The notes: generated from the sequence alone by a model not told the origin. 64,000 nt of DNA from a bacterium (GCA_014802625.1 JAAVBX010000023.1:1-64000), one strand, 5' to 3'; positions 43,583-53,831 are shown, numbered from the stretch's first letter. Program-made: numbers and translations.

Positions 43583-45727
43583 TTATTCTGCGGCACGCTG
43601 CTCATTCAGCAGACGTATCATCTCGATAGCTGAACGAGGAATACGTGTGCCGGGGCCGAAGATGGCGGATACACCTGCCTTATAGAGGAAGTCATAATCC
43701 TGGGCGGGGATAACACCACCGGCTGTCACGAGGATATCCTCACGACCGAGCTTCTTGAGTTCCTCAATCACCTGAGGCACGAGAGTTTTGTGGCCTGCGG
43801 CGAGTGAGCTGACACCGAGAATATGAACGTCGTTCTCCACGGCCTGACGGGCTGCTTCGGCGGGAGTCTGGAAAAGCGGACCCATATCGACATCGAAGCC
43901 GCAGTCAGCATAGCCTGTTGCGACTACCTTGGCTCCACGGTCGTGGCCGTCCTGACCCATCTTGGCAATCATAATACGAGGCTGACGACCTTCACGTTTT
44001 GCGAAGTCTTCGACGGCCTTGCGGGCTTCCTCGAATTCGGGATCACCCTTTTCTTCATTTGAATACACGCCGGATATAGTTTTGATGACTGCTTTGTAAC
44101 GACCGACAACTGCCTCACATGCATCGGAGATCTCACCCAGTGATGCGCGAACACCTGCTGCTTTTACAGCGAGATCAAGAAGGTTGCCCTTCGAGGGATC
44201 CTTCACGGCCTCTGTGATAGCCTCAAGTGCTTTCTTGACGGCCTCTTCATCGCGATCCTTACGGAGTTCCTCAAGACGTGCGCACTGTTCCTTACGCACC
44301 TCTGTGTTGTCAACCTCCAGAATGTCGATGGGATCCTCATGCTCCAGACGATACTTATTGATGCCGACGATAGTCTGCTTGCCGGAGTCAATGTGAGCCT
44401 GCGTGCGTGCGGCAGCTTCTTCAATCTTGAGTTTCGGCAGACCGGTCTCAATTGCCTTGGCCATACCGCCAAGTTTCTCGATTTCCTCGATATGAGCCCA
44501 CGCTTTGCGAGCGATTTCATCGGTGAGAGCTTCTACATAGTAAGAACCTGCCCATGGATCCACCTGCTTGGTGACATAGGTTTCCTCCTGAATGTAGATC
44601 TGCGTATTACGCGCGATACGGGCGGAGAAGTCAGTCGGGAGAGCGATAGCCTCGTCAAGCGCATTGGTATGCAGAGACTGTGTGTGACCGAGAACCGCAC
44701 CCATTGCCTCTACGCAGGTACGACCTACATTGTTGAAGGGATCCTGCTCTGTGAGAGACCATCCGGAAGTCTGGCAGTGTGTACGCAGTGCGAGAGACTT
44801 CGGATTTTTCGGGTTGAACTGCTTCACGATACGTGCCCAAAGCATACGAGCGGCACGCATCTTGGCGATTTCCATAAAGTAGTTCATCGAAATACCCCAG
44901 AAGAATGACAGACGCGGAGCGAATGTATCAATATCCATACCGGCGTTGACACCTGCGCGGAGATACTCAAGACCGTCGGCGAGGGTGTATGCAAGTTCGA
45001 TATCGGCAGTAGCGCCCGCTTCCTGCATATGATAGCCAGAGATGGAGATGGAGTTGAATTTCGGCATGTTCTTCGATGTGTATTCGAAGATGTCAGCGAT
45101 GATCTTCATCGAGAATGCCGGGGGATAGATATAGGTGTTACGCACCATGAACTCCTTGAGGATGTCGTTCTGGATAGTTCCGGCCATCTCTTCAAGTTTC
45201 GCACCCTGTTCCAGACCTGCATTGATGTAGAATGCAAGTACCGGCAGAACTGCGCCATTCATTGTCATGGAGACAGACATCTTGTTCAATGGAATACCAT
45301 CAAACAGAACCTTCATATCTTCCAGGGAGCAGATTGATACACCTGCTTTTCCGACGTCACCTACCACACGCTCGTGGTCAGCGTCATATCCACGGTGAGT
45401 CGGGAGGTCGAATGCTACGGAAAGGCCCTTCTGGCCTGAAGCGAGATTTCGACGATAGAAGGCATTTGATTCAGCTGCGGTGGAGAATCCGGCATACTGA
45501 CGGATTGTCCAGGGGCGCATCGGATACATACCGCTGTAAGGACCACGCAGGAAGGGGGGAAGACCGGCTGCATAGTCAAGATGCTGAAGACCCTCAAGGT
45601 CCTCTTTCGTGTAGATGGATTTTACGGGAATCAGCTCAGCCGTCATCCATTCTTCGCTCTTCACCTCGGGGTGAACTGCTGGAGCTACTACTTTATTTAT
45701 ATCGATTTCTTTGAAATTCGGTCTCAT
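43583..45727 (-). CDS. mutB: methylmalonyl-CoA mutase, large (catalytic) subunit
   Basis: 714 aa. N-terminal TIM barrel ([21 protein letters not shown] near 75, [12 protein letters not shown] near 235) and a C-terminal B12-binding domain with the cobalt-ligating His in [11 protein letters not shown] near residue 605. It isomerises succinyl-CoA and (R)-methylmalonyl-CoA using adenosylcobalamin, a step of the propionate pathway. The small subunit gene lies 9 bp upstream. No cobalamin riboswitch is seen in front of the operon. Confidence 0.97.
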   Translation of the reverse strand: MRPNFKEIDINKVVAPAVHPEVKSEEWMTAELIPVKSIYTKEDLEGLQHLDYAAGLPPFLRGPYSGMYPMRPWTIRQYAGFSTAAESNAFYRRNLASGQKGLSVAFDLPTHRGYDADHERVVGDVGKAGVSICSLEDMKVLFDGIPLNKMSVSMTMNGAVLPVLAFYINAGLEQGAKLEEMAGTIQNDILKEFMVRNTYIYPPAFSMKIIADIFEYTSKNMPKFNSISISGYHMQEAGATADIELAYTLADGLEYLRAGVNAGMDIDTFAPRLSFFWGISMNYFMEIAKMRAARMLWARIVKQFNPKNPKSLALRTHCQTSGWSLTEQDPFNNVGRTCVEAMGAVLGHTQSLHTNALDEAIALPTDFSARIARNTQIYIQEETYVTKQVDPWAGSYYVEALTDEIARKAWAHIEEIEKLGGMAKAIETGLPKLKIEEAAARTQAHIDSGKQTIVGINKYRLEHEDPIDILEVDNTEVRKEQCARLEELRKDRDEEAVKKALEAITEAVKDPSKGNLLDLAVKAAGVRASLGEISDACEAVVGRYKAVIKTISGVYSNEEKGDPEFEEARKAVEDFAKREGRQPRIMIAKMGQDGHDRGAKVVATGYADCGFDVDMGPLFQTPAEAARQAVENDVHILGVSSLAAGHKTLVPQVIEELKKLGREDILVTAGGVIPAQDYDFLYKAGVSAIFGPGTRIPRSAIEMIRLLNEQRAAE

Positions 45728-45736
45728 GGTTCTCGG

Positions 45737-47590
45737 TTATTTGAGAAGTTTTGCGTTAAAACCAATCAGAGTGTCAAGCACATTTACGCGCACATGGATG
45801 AAATCCTCGATGCCCTGCGCCTTAAGTTCCTCCATGCAGGCGGGAGCTCCGGCAACTACAAACATCGCGCGTCCGTTAAGTTCCTTGAATGCTTCGGGAG
45901 CGAATGTCGCATATTCATCATCGCTTGAGCAAAGCACAACAACGTCTGCGCCCTTCTCTATGGCTGCATCTACACCCTCTTTCACAGTGTTGAAGCCGAT
46001 ATTGTCGATGATTTCATAACCTGCGCAACCGAAGAAGTTAGCTGCGAACTGGGCGCGTGCGAGACGCATGGCAAGATTGCCGATTGTCAGCATGAATACT
46101 TTCGGACGTTTGCCGGAACGTTCAGTGTCAAGACGCAGTGTCTCGAATTGGCTTGCGGCGCGGTCGAAGTTCAGGTATTCCACTGCACCATCCTCCGGTT
46201 TCGTACAACCGCAACCACAGGAGCAGCCATCCTTCTGGAGCTTATCAAGAGCGAACTCGTTGAAATTGGGATACTGGTTCGTACCCAAAAGGATTTCTTT
46301 ACGACGTGCAACATCTACGTGACGTTTTACGCCGGATTCATTTACCTTGGCCTGAATGTCGCCTTTCTGCAGCATTGCCAGGAAACCTCCATTCTCTTCA
46401 ACTTCATTGAAGAGTTTCCAAGCTTCACGTGCGATAGATGTGGTGAGCACCTCGATATAGTAGCTACCGCCTGCGGGATCGACAACCTTGTTGAGGTGAG
46501 ACTCATCACGGAGGAGGAGCTGCTGATTGCGTGCAATTCTCTCGGAGAACTCATCGGGATTCTTGAACTGAAGATCGAAAGGAAGTGTCTCGATTGAGTT
46601 AACGCCGGCCAATGCTGCGCTCATGGTCTCTGTCATGGAGCGGAGCAGATTGACATGTGCATCGTATATGGTCTGGTTGAACTGCGATGTAACGGCATGT
46701 ACCCACATCTTGCAGCATTCCTCTTCTGCACCGTATGCCTTGACGATTTCAGCCCAAAGCATGCGTGCGGCACGGAATTTGGCAAGCTCCATGAAGTAAT
46801 TGCTGGAGATACCCATATTGAATTTGATGCGTTCGGCTACCTCGCAGGGAGTCAAACCTGCTTCAGTCAGCATCGTCATCCATTCCGCACCCCATGCGAG
46901 CGCGTAGCCGAGTTCCTGAGTGATGTATGCACCGGCGTTGTTGAGCATATATGAATCTACCGCGAAGCAACGCAGATTCTTTACGTCTTTGACAACGTTG
47001 TAGAGGGCAAGAGACGTCTCTTTGATATCTTTGGGGAATTCAAGACCTCTCTTGAGGAGACGCTTGAAAGGATTGAAATCGATAGAACCTCTGAATTCAG
47101 TGGCCGCCTCCTGCTCAATGATTGCTGCTACCATAAGTTCAGCAACTTCGACAGCTTTACCGGGACAGCATGCCACATTGACCTCAGTCTTCTTCAGGTC
47201 AAGGCCTTTAAGGATTTCGGGAAGCTGATCGGGAGTGAGGTCACCACAGAGACAGATACCCACGGATTCCACGCCGCGATCAATTGCATGGCGTGCGTTA
47301 GCCAGAATCTCTTCGGCGGTCGCGCCCTGGATCTGCTGACGGATCAACCAGTCGTTGTTGTCGCGGGTGCCACGTACATAGGGGAATTCACCGGGAAGGG
47401 TGCCGAGTGTGGGCAGACCCTCGAGATCCTCTTTGCGGTAGAACGGCATTACATTGAAGCCCTCATTGGTGCGCCATACTAATTTCTTGTTGAAGTCCGC
47501 ACCTTTTAGGTCGACATTGATTTTCGCCATCCACTCGTCTGTAGAAATCGGCGGAAACATGTCAAAAAGATTCTCTTTTTTGTTTGCCAT
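45737..47590 (-). CDS. mutA: methylmalonyl-CoA mutase, small subunit
   Basis: 617 aa. TIM barrel like MutB and a C-terminal B12-domain fold that lacks the DxHxxG motif (IGNLAMRLARAQFAANFFGC instead), as expected for the non-catalytic subunit. In the linker between the two, residues 456-462 read C-S-C-G-C-G-C, a tight four-cysteine cluster that I do not know from other MutA proteins. First gene of the mutAB operon. Its upstream region has a TATCTTTG box and nested palindromes. Confidence 0.95.
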   Translation of the reverse strand: MANKKENLFDMFPPISTDEWMAKINVDLKGADFNKKLVWRTNEGFNVMPFYRKEDLEGLPTLGTLPGEFPYVRGTRDNNDWLIRQQIQGATAEEILANARHAIDRGVESVGICLCGDLTPDQLPEILKGLDLKKTEVNVACCPGKAVEVAELMVAAIIEQEAATEFRGSIDFNPFKRLLKRGLEFPKDIKETSLALYNVVKDVKNLRCFAVDSYMLNNAGAYITQELGYALAWGAEWMTMLTEAGLTPCEVAERIKFNMGISSNYFMELAKFRAARMLWAEIVKAYGAEEECCKMWVHAVTSQFNQTIYDAHVNLLRSMTETMSAALAGVNSIETLPFDLQFKNPDEFSERIARNQQLLLRDESHLNKVVDPAGGSYYIEVLTTSIAREAWKLFNEVEENGGFLAMLQKGDIQAKVNESGVKRHVDVARRKEILLGTNQYPNFNEFALDKLQKDGCSCGCGCTKPEDGAVEYLNFDRAASQFETLRLDTERSGKRPKVFMLTIGNLAMRLARAQFAANFFGCAGYEIIDNIGFNTVKEGVDAAIEKGADVVVLCSSDDEYATFAPEAFKELNGRAMFVVAGAPACMEELKAQGIEDFIHVRVNVLDTLIGFNAKLLK

Positions 47591-47678
47591 AATGAAATAG
47601 CTGATATAGAATGATGTTGTGTAGTATTAGATTAGTAGAGGGAAACGATGGAGCTGAAGTTTGCTCCAAATTCCGTTA

Positions 47679-47686
47679 CAAAGATA
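47679..47686 (-). promoter_or_regulatory. -7 element for mutAB
   Basis: TATCTTTG on the minus strand (TAnnTTTG), 89 bp before the mutA start. No TTTG is found at 20-nt spacing. Two nested palindromes lie just upstream. Confidence 0.5.
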
Positions 47687-47701
47687 TGAGATTTGCGTCA
47701 A

Positions 47702-47760
47702 ACGTGAAATTTTTTTTGGCTAAAAATCCATAAATATGTTTATAAACATAGTTTTCACGT
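47702..47760. promoter_or_regulatory. nested palindromes upstream of mutAB promoter
   Basis: Outer arms ACGTGAAA (47702-47709) and TTTCACGT (47753-47760) enclose a perfect 16-bp palindrome TATGTTTATAAACATA (47735-47750). Placed just upstream of the mutA -7 box, so a possible dimeric-regulator operator. It could also be a weak terminator remnant for ftsE, which ends at 47807. Confidence 0.45.
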
Positions 47761-47806
47761 TCAGAGGGTCATCGTTTAACCTTTGTTTGGGTGTGTATCC
47801 CCCGAT

Positions 47807-48574
47807 TTATTTCAAGCATTTGTCCGTGCACCGAACCGTTCTGGCCGGGAAATCCTCTACAAGTTTCAGATTGTGGGTGGCCATGAGCACAGCATGTCCG
47901 TCGGACGCGAGACGGTGAAGCAGCTTCACAATCTGGTATCCGGTCTGAGGATCAAGATTTCCTGTCGGTTCGTCGGCTATGATTAGTTCCGGCCGATTGA
48001 GCAACGCCCGTGCAATCACGATTCTCTGTTGCTCTCCCCCACTCAGCTCGTGGGGCATCTTGTAACTTTTGTTCGTCATGCCGACATCTTTCAGCACTTC
48101 CTCTATTCGCTCCTCAATCTCATGTTTCTTTTTCCAACCTGTCGCTTCGAGCACAAAGCGGAGATTGGCCGCTACGGAGCGGTCTTGCAGCAATTGGAAA
48201 TCCTGGAATACAATTCCGATTTTTCGTCTCAGATAAGGTATCTTTGACTTTTTTAGCTTGGTGAGATCAAATTCAAGTACCCGTGCTTCCGTGGCTGTCT
48301 TAATCGGGACATCGGCATACATAGTCTTCATCAGTGAGGATTTACCGCTTCCCACGCGCCCTACAAGATAACAGAATTCACCTTTGTGCAGGCGAAAATT
48401 GACATCTTTCAACACTTGTCTTTCGGCTCGCTCAATGGAGACTCCACGGTAATCTATCAGCACCTCTCCATTCGCTTCCGGGATAACAATATTATTGGCG
48501 GAACCGTCTGCGGTAGAAGTGTCGTTGTGGGTATCCTCTATTTCGTATAAGGAATCGTTGTCTGTCATTGTCAT
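47807..48574 (-). CDS. ftsE: cell-division ATP-binding protein FtsE
   Basis: 255 aa. An acidic 35-residue N-terminal extension is followed by a single ABC ATPase domain: Walker [14 protein letters not shown] near 76, Q-loop IVFQDFQLL, signature [12 protein letters not shown], Walker [14 protein letters not shown] and the H-loop MATHN. FtsE works with FtsX to regulate septal peptidoglycan hydrolases. ftsX is not adjacent here. Preceded by a consensus promoter (48644-48675). Confidence 0.9.
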   Translation of the reverse strand: MTMTDNDSLYEIEDTHNDTSTADGSANNIVIPEANGEVLIDYRGVSIERAERQVLKDVNFRLHKGEFCYLVGRVGSGKSSLMKTMYADVPIKTATEARVLEFDLTKLKKSKIPYLRRKIGIVFQDFQLLQDRSVAANLRFVLEATGWKKKHEIEERIEEVLKDVGMTNKSYKMPHELSGGEQQRIVIARALLNRPELIIADEPTGNLDPQTGYQIVKLLHRLASDGHAVLMATHNLKLVEDFPARTVRCTDKCLK

Positions 48575-48643
48575 GAAGAGTCCAATGTGAAAAGTCGCGG
48601 TGGTATGAAAATTTTAGTCCCGCATACAGGTTGGCTCTGAATG

Positions 48644-48675
48644 CAAAATTACACATTCTTCGGTAATTCTGCAAA
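48644..48675 (-). promoter_or_regulatory. Bacteroidota-type promoter of ftsE
   Basis: On the minus strand: TTTG at 48672-48675, a 20-nt spacer, TAATTTTG at 48644-48651. Located right after the fusA2 terminator, giving ftsE its own transcription. Confidence 0.8.
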
Positions 48676-48698
48676 TGAATGGTAAAAATAAAAAATCA

Positions 48699-48727
48699 GG
48701 TGGGAGGGCTTGTGAAAGCCTCCCACC
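48699..48727 (-). terminator. rho-independent terminator after EF-G2 gene
   Basis: Stem GGTGGGAGGCTT / AAGCCCTCCCACC (one-base bulge) with a short loop. On the minus strand it is followed by TGATTTTTTATTTTT. Confidence 0.88.
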
Positions 48728-48755
48728 CTCATATATACTGGTTCAGACCGAAATA

Positions 48756-50915
48756 TCAGTCTTCAGTGTGACTTGCTGCATATTCCTTCAGCAGGCGTTC
48801 CTGCACATCTCCGGGCACGAGCTCGTAGCTGTTGAACTCCATGGAGAAGCTGCTCCTGCCTCCGGTCAGCGAGCTGAGCGTAGTGCTGTAGGAACTCATC
48901 TCTTTCAGCGGAACGCGAGCTTGAAGTTTATAGATTCCATTCTCCGAATCCTGGCCCATTATGATGCCACGGCGCCCATTCAGGTCGCTCATTACATCAC
49001 CCATTGTGTCGCCTGATGTGAGTACCTCTACATCGTAAACAGGCTCCAGAATCTTGGGATTTGCGTTTCGGAAGGCTTCAGAGAACGCATTGCGTCCGGC
49101 GAGACGGAACGAAATTTCATTGGAATCAACCGGATGCATCTTGCCGTCATATATCATGACACGTACATCTCGGGCATAGGAGCCGGTGAGCGGACCCTGT
49201 TCCATACGGTCCATCAGACCCTTTACGATGGCCGGAATGAATCGTGCGTCGATCGCTCCTCCGACTATGCAGTTATAGACTACCAGTTTGCCACCCCATT
49301 CAAGAGGAATTTCCTGCTTGTCGCGTACATTGAGTTTATACTCCTGATTGCCGAATTTATAAGTGTCGGGTTCAGGCATTCCCTCGGTATAGGGTTCGAT
49401 GATCAGGTGTACCTCACCGAATTGTCCGGAGCCGCCGCTCTGTTTCTTATGACGATAGTCTGCACGCGCGGCTTTGGTGATTGTCTCACGATAGGGAATT
49501 TTGCATTCCACAAATTCAATCGGGAGTTTTTCATTGTTTTCTATTCTCCACTTCAGTGTGCGGAGATGGAATTCTCCCTGACCTTTGACTATAGTCTGTT
49601 TGAGTTCCTTGCTTTGTTCAATCACCCATGTCGGGTCTTCGGCGTGCATTCTGGTCAGGATGCCGGCCAATTTCTCTGCATCCGCTTCATTTTTCGGGCG
49701 GATTGCGCGCTGGTATTTAGGTTTCGGATATTTGATGAAATCAAACTGATATTCACATCCCTTTTGGTCAAGAGTATTACCTGTGCGTACATCCTTGAGT
49801 TTTACGGCAGCTCCGATATCACCGGCCTTCAATGTGTCGATGGAGGAACGGATTTGGCCACATACTGTATAAATTTGCGCGAGGCGTTCCTTGCTTCCAC
49901 CTCTTGATACATTCTCCAGGTCATCTCCGGCTTTAAGTGTTCCACTCATAACCTTGAAGTATGAGACCTCTCCGATGTGAGGCTCAACACTTGTCTTGAA
50001 GAAGAATACGGACAGAGGCCCATCTGAATCAGGATGTACTTCTTCTCCGGTGATTGTCTTGGGTGCCGGCATTTCGTCGACAAAGGGACATACATTACCC
50101 AAGAATTCCATCAGACGACGCACTCCCATGTCTTTAGCGGCACTCAGCACCACAACAGGATAGATGCTCCGGTCGACGAGACCCTTTCGGATACCCATAC
50201 GCAGATCATCTTCTGTAAGCGGTTGATCATCGAAGAATTTTTCCATCAGCGATTCATCATTTTCCGCCGCCGCCTCGCGTAGTTTATGGTTGAGCTCAAG
50301 GGCTTTCTCCATCTGGTCGGCCGGGATTTCGGAGATTACGGGGGCTCCTCCTTCCGGTTTCCATTCGAGTTTTTTCATGATCAGCACGTCAATGATGCTG
50401 CTGAAACCGGGTCCGGATTCCAATGGATACTGGATAGGTACGACTTTGTTGCCGAAGTGTTCGTACATCTGTTCCATTACATTCTCATAGTCTGCCTTCT
50501 CGCCATCCATTTGGTTGAGGGCAAATACTACGGGTTTTTTGAGGGCTGAGGTTGTGCGGAATATATTTTCTGTGCCGACCTCCACGCCATATTCAGAGTC
50601 TATGAGGATTAACCCGAGGTCGGTCACACCCAGTGCGGTGTAGGCGTTACCGATGAAGTCGTCTGCTCCGGGACAGTCGATGATATTGAGCTTCTTATTG
50701 TTGAACTCCGCGTTAAATACTGTGGAGAAAACTGAATAACCATATTCCTTTTCTACGGGGAAATAGTCGGACACCGTATTCTTGGCGTCGATGGTCCCGC
50801 GACGGTTGATCACCCCACACTCGTAGATCATGGCCTCTGCGAGTGTGGTTTTCCCGGAGCCCTTTGAACCGAGAAGGGCAATATTCTTAATTTCGTTTGA
50901 ATTGTAAATCCTCAT
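48756..50915 (-). CDS. fusA2: EF-G2-like elongation factor, GTPase motif degenerate
   Basis: 719 aa with the EF-G five-domain layout (P-loop at 16-24, domain II near 300, domains III-V to the end). The G domain is changed at key places: P-loop GSKGSGKTT instead of AHIDAGKTT; switch I Y58-G-Y-S-V instead of RGITI; G3 is D80-C-P-G-A84, so the catalytic His of DTPGH is Ala; G4 is NQMD (134-137). This pattern fits the EF-G2 paralog of gut Bacteroides, reported to lack GTPase activity and to support translation in starvation and gut colonisation. No other fusA is in the window. Divergent from the efflux operon. Confidence 0.93.
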   Translation of the reverse strand: MRIYNSNEIKNIALLGSKGSGKTTLAEAMIYECGVINRRGTIDAKNTVSDYFPVEKEYGYSVFSTVFNAEFNNKKLNIIDCPGADDFIGNAYTALGVTDLGLILIDSEYGVEVGTENIFRTTSALKKPVVFALNQMDGEKADYENVMEQMYEHFGNKVVPIQYPLESGPGFSSIIDVLIMKKLEWKPEGGAPVISEIPADQMEKALELNHKLREAAAENDESLMEKFFDDQPLTEDDLRMGIRKGLVDRSIYPVVVLSAAKDMGVRRLMEFLGNVCPFVDEMPAPKTITGEEVHPDSDGPLSVFFFKTSVEPHIGEVSYFKVMSGTLKAGDDLENVSRGGSKERLAQIYTVCGQIRSSIDTLKAGDIGAAVKLKDVRTGNTLDQKGCEYQFDFIKYPKPKYQRAIRPKNEADAEKLAGILTRMHAEDPTWVIEQSKELKQTIVKGQGEFHLRTLKWRIENNEKLPIEFVECKIPYRETITKAARADYRHKKQSGGSGQFGEVHLIIEPYTEGMPEPDTYKFGNQEYKLNVRDKQEIPLEWGGKLVVYNCIVGGAIDARFIPAIVKGLMDRMEQGPLTGSYARDVRVMIYDGKMHPVDSNEISFRLAGRNAFSEAFRNANPKILEPVYDVEVLTSGDTMGDVMSDLNGRRGIIMGQDSENGIYKLQARVPLKEMSSYSTTLSSLTGGRSSFSMEFNSYELVPGDVQERLLKEYAASHTED

Positions 50916-51052
50916 GTCTGTATAGATTTCAGGGTTAAGTTGTCATCTGTTTCTGAAGCCTTCTTCTTTAATTGATTTTAAAGTAGTATGAGCTTCTTTT
51001 GAAATTTGTTGCAATTTAATCATTATTTCCCAATTTATCGATATTTTTTTAC

Positions 51053-51080
51053 ATGTTGTGAAACATAATCATGCAACATG
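51053..51080. promoter_or_regulatory. inverted repeat between fusA2 and efflux operon
   Basis: CATGTTG (51053-51059) and CAACATG (51074-51080) form a 7-bp inverted repeat in the divergent intergenic region. It includes a TGTGAAACA at 51057-51065, the same motif seen in the 13.8-14.2 kb array. A possible operator; no regulator gene is adjacent. Confidence 0.35.
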
Positions 51081-51173
51081 ACCCGATTTCTCGCAATCCC
51101 ACTCTTAAACTTTATTCTCGATTTATTGGTTGTAATTTTAGGACAAGTTCCACTATAACACATTATATAGCAT

Positions 51174-52616
51174 ATGAGTAGTTCCACATGTTGGCGCAGA
51201 AATCTGAGATTGCTCAAGGGTTGCTGTGCTGCTATTCTCCCCTTCTATACATTCCTGACCGCTAATGCTGATTCAGGAATCTCCTCAAGTATTTTACTTG
51301 CGGATTCTCTGCCTCAAAGATTTCAGACAGAAGAACTGAAGGATATCCCCATGCCTGATTCGGATACTTGGTGGGAGGCATTCGATGATACTGTTCTCTC
51401 ATCTTTAATCAGCGCGGCTGTAGCGAATAATTATAATCTTCGGGCTGCTTTAAAACGCATTGAAGCCTCCCGCCAGATGCTGAGGAGCACTTACTCCGCC
51501 TACTACCCTACTCTCGGAGTCTATACAGGGCTTGATTTCAATAAAGATTCCGATAGAGAGAAACTTCCGTATGTGAAGGAGCATGATAATTCCTCGTTCA
51601 ATATCGGCACGACATTAAGTTGGGAGATTGATATCTTTGGTCGCGTAGCTGAGAAAGCACGTGGAAGCAAAGCTTCAATCAATGTAAGTAGATTGGAATA
51701 TGAAGGGATGATGCTCTCTATCGCGGCTGAAATCGCGACAGATTATTCAGAATTAAGAATGTATCAGAGGCAACTCAACATGGCCCGGATACATCTTGCT
51801 TCTCAAACGGAGATGTTACGCATTGTCGAGGCCAGATTTGAAGCCGGTCTGGTTTCGAAGCTTGATGTGGCTCAGGCACGTAATACCCTTAACTCCACTC
51901 GGCTCATGATACCCGGTCTCGAGGCAAACATAATTACGACTCGTAACGCCATCGCGACTCTATGCGGTCTGAATGAGGAGAAAATAAGCAATATGATTGA
52001 TGAAGATACTACTCCGAGTGTGGTGACTCCCCCCGGTATAGGTACTCCGGCGGACTTGGTCAGGCGCCGTCCTGATGTAGCCGAGGCAGAACAGCAAATT
52101 GAGGTGCTTACATCCAGTCTGGGAGTAGCTAAAAAGGAGTGGCTTCCTACTCTTACGGTTAATGCTACCGCTGAAACCTCAGCCCATTCTTTCGGGGATT
52201 TATTCGGATTCCGGAGCATGCATTATTCAGTTGAGCCACAATTAAGCTGGACTATATTCGATGGTTTCTCACGTCAAGCAGGAATAGCCGAGGCCAAAGC
52301 TGAACTTGAGGCTCAGATTGATTCGTATAATATGACTCTCCTCACGGCAGTGCAGGAAGTCAATAACGCCATTGCTTCGTATGAATCGGCTGTGAGGGAA
52401 GTGGAACTTTACAAGGAAGTTATCAAGGATAGTCAGGATGTGCTTAATCTTGCGACTGAGCGATATAAACTCGGCCTGACCGATTTCTCTGATGTGGCTA
52501 CGGCTCAAATTTCTCTTCTGAGCCAACAGACCTCTTATGAAAGTGCGTCGGCTAATTGCTTTAATACGGTCGTGGCTCTTTATAAAGCCCTTGGTGGAGG
52601 ATGGAGTAATAAATAA
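51174..52616 (+). CDS. TolC-family outer-membrane efflux protein
   Basis: 480 aa. Signal-peptide-like N-terminus (to about residue 33), then the OEP (NodT/OprM-like) duplication: WWEAFDDTVLSSLISAAVANNYNLRAA near 62 and the second repeat from about 285 (PADLVRRRPDVAEAEQQIE). Long helical stretches correspond to the periplasmic tunnel. It forms the outer-membrane exit duct for the adaptor and RND pump encoded downstream (gaps 27 and 13 bp). Confidence 0.93.
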   Translation: MSSSTCWRRNLRLLKGCCAAILPFYTFLTANADSGISSSILLADSLPQRFQTEELKDIPMPDSDTWWEAFDDTVLSSLISAAVANNYNLRAALKRIEASRQMLRSTYSAYYPTLGVYTGLDFNKDSDREKLPYVKEHDNSSFNIGTTLSWEIDIFGRVAEKARGSKASINVSRLEYEGMMLSIAAEIATDYSELRMYQRQLNMARIHLASQTEMLRIVEARFEAGLVSKLDVAQARNTLNSTRLMIPGLEANIITTRNAIATLCGLNEEKISNMIDEDTTPSVVTPPGIGTPADLVRRRPDVAEAEQQIEVLTSSLGVAKKEWLPTLTVNATAETSAHSFGDLFGFRSMHYSVEPQLSWTIFDGFSRQAGIAEAKAELEAQIDSYNMTLLTAVQEVNNAIASYESAVREVELYKEVIKDSQDVLNLATERYKLGLTDFSDVATAQISLLSQQTSYESASANCFNTVVALYKALGGGWSNK

Positions 52617-52643
52617 CAATGCCTAAATATTGAAATAAAAGCT

Positions 52644-53831
52644 ATGGATAAACATATGATTAAAGCCGGCAATCTTACACTCGGTCAGTTGCAACGTAAC
52701 TGGATATTTGTCTTATGTATTTCACTTGGTCTTTCTGCCGGATGCGGTCGTAAAGACGCTGCCACTCAGGAAAAGAAAATCGCGGAAGTGGAAGTCGCAT
52801 TACCGATGGAGCAGGATTCTGTGATTACTTATACATCCTACCCCTCTACACTCCAATCAAGAAGTCAGGCGGATGTGGTGGCAAGAGTCAATGGACAGCT
52901 TTTAAAGAAATCCTTTGAGAATGGACAGTATGTCAACAAGGGGCAAGTGTTATTCTCTATAGAGCCTACATTGTATCAATCCTCGGTAAATGAGGCCAAA
53001 GCTCAAGTCAACTCTGCTTTGGGACAACTGGACTATGCCGAAAAACATCTCGCCGCTCTTGAGCAAGCCTTTGATGCAAACGCAGTTTCAGAGATGGATG
53101 TGATTCAGGCACGCAGCTCCAAATCTCAGGCTGAGGCAGCGGTCAATCAGGCAAAGGCCGCACTTACTACCGCTGCGACACGTCTCGGCTATTGCTCGGT
53201 TACCGCCCCGGTTTCAGGTCGTATAACCTCCTCCACATTTGATGTCGGCGCATATATAAATGGTGACGGTGCTCCCGTTACTCTTGCCACAATTTACGAT
53301 GAAAAGGATCTTGAAGTCCAATTCAGCATCACGGATTATGAATATGCGGCCATATCAACCCGCGCAGATGGTTTCCGTAATCCTGTTTATCGTAATATTC
53401 CGGTCTATATTACATCCTCGGATACTCCTGATGTCAATGCTCCCTCTGTCAAGGCGGATCTTACATATGAAGCTCCATCCGTTAATGCATCGTCCGGTAA
53501 TATTCTTTTAAAGGCTAAGATACTTGGAGACACCGAAGGTCTGCGTCCCGGTATGTATGGTAGAATCATGTTGCCCACGGGTGTATCCAAGAATGCGATA
53601 CTTGTCAGAGATGCCTCTATATCCACCGATCAGCGTGGCAAATATCTATACGTGGTTAATGATTCAAATAAGGTTGTCTATACTCCCATTGAAGTAGGAG
53701 AACTTTATAATGACACACTGCGTCTCGTCACTAAAGGACTTGGTCCGCATGATCGATATGTGACCCGCGCGATGATAAGCGTCCGCAATGGAGAAACCGT
53801 CCGACCGGTAATGACCGGCAGTAAAAATTAA
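52644..53831 (+). CDS. RND efflux periplasmic adaptor (membrane fusion protein)
   Basis: 395 aa. Lipoprotein-type signal ending LGLSAGC (Cys34). Biotinyl-lipoyl halves are near ADVVARVNGQLLKKSFENGQ and YCSVTAPVSGRITSS, with an alpha-helical hairpin between (about 110-170), then beta-barrel and membrane-proximal domains. It bridges the inner-membrane pump and the TolC-like duct. Middle gene of the tripartite operon. Confidence 0.94.
   Translation: MDKHMIKAGNLTLGQLQRNWIFVLCISLGLSAGCGRKDAATQEKKIAEVEVALPMEQDSVITYTSYPSTLQSRSQADVVARVNGQLLKKSFENGQYVNKGQVLFSIEPTLYQSSVNEAKAQVNSALGQLDYAEKHLAALEQAFDANAVSEMDVIQARSSKSQAEAAVNQAKAALTTAATRLGYCSVTAPVSGRITSSTFDVGAYINGDGAPVTLATIYDEKDLEVQFSITDYEYAAISTRADGFRNPVYRNIPVYITSSDTPDVNAPSVKADLTYEAPSVNASSGNILLKAKILGDTEGLRPGMYGRIMLPTGVSKNAILVRDASISTDQRGKYLYVVNDSNKVVYTPIEVGELYNDTLRLVTKGLGPHDRYVTRAMISVRNGETVRPVMTGSKN

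Noticed and set aside
44339..44908. 189-aa plus-strand open frame
   Set aside because: Antisense shadow of mutB, whose motifs are intact.
47591..47806. Cobalamin riboswitch upstream of the B12-dependent mutase
   Set aside because: The spacer is short and shows none of the conserved B12-box sequence; only palindromes and a -7 box are visible.
49134..49907. 257-aa plus-strand open frame
   Set aside because: Lies fully antisense to the EF-G2 gene, has no recognisable domain or start signals, and follows codon bias of the opposite strand.
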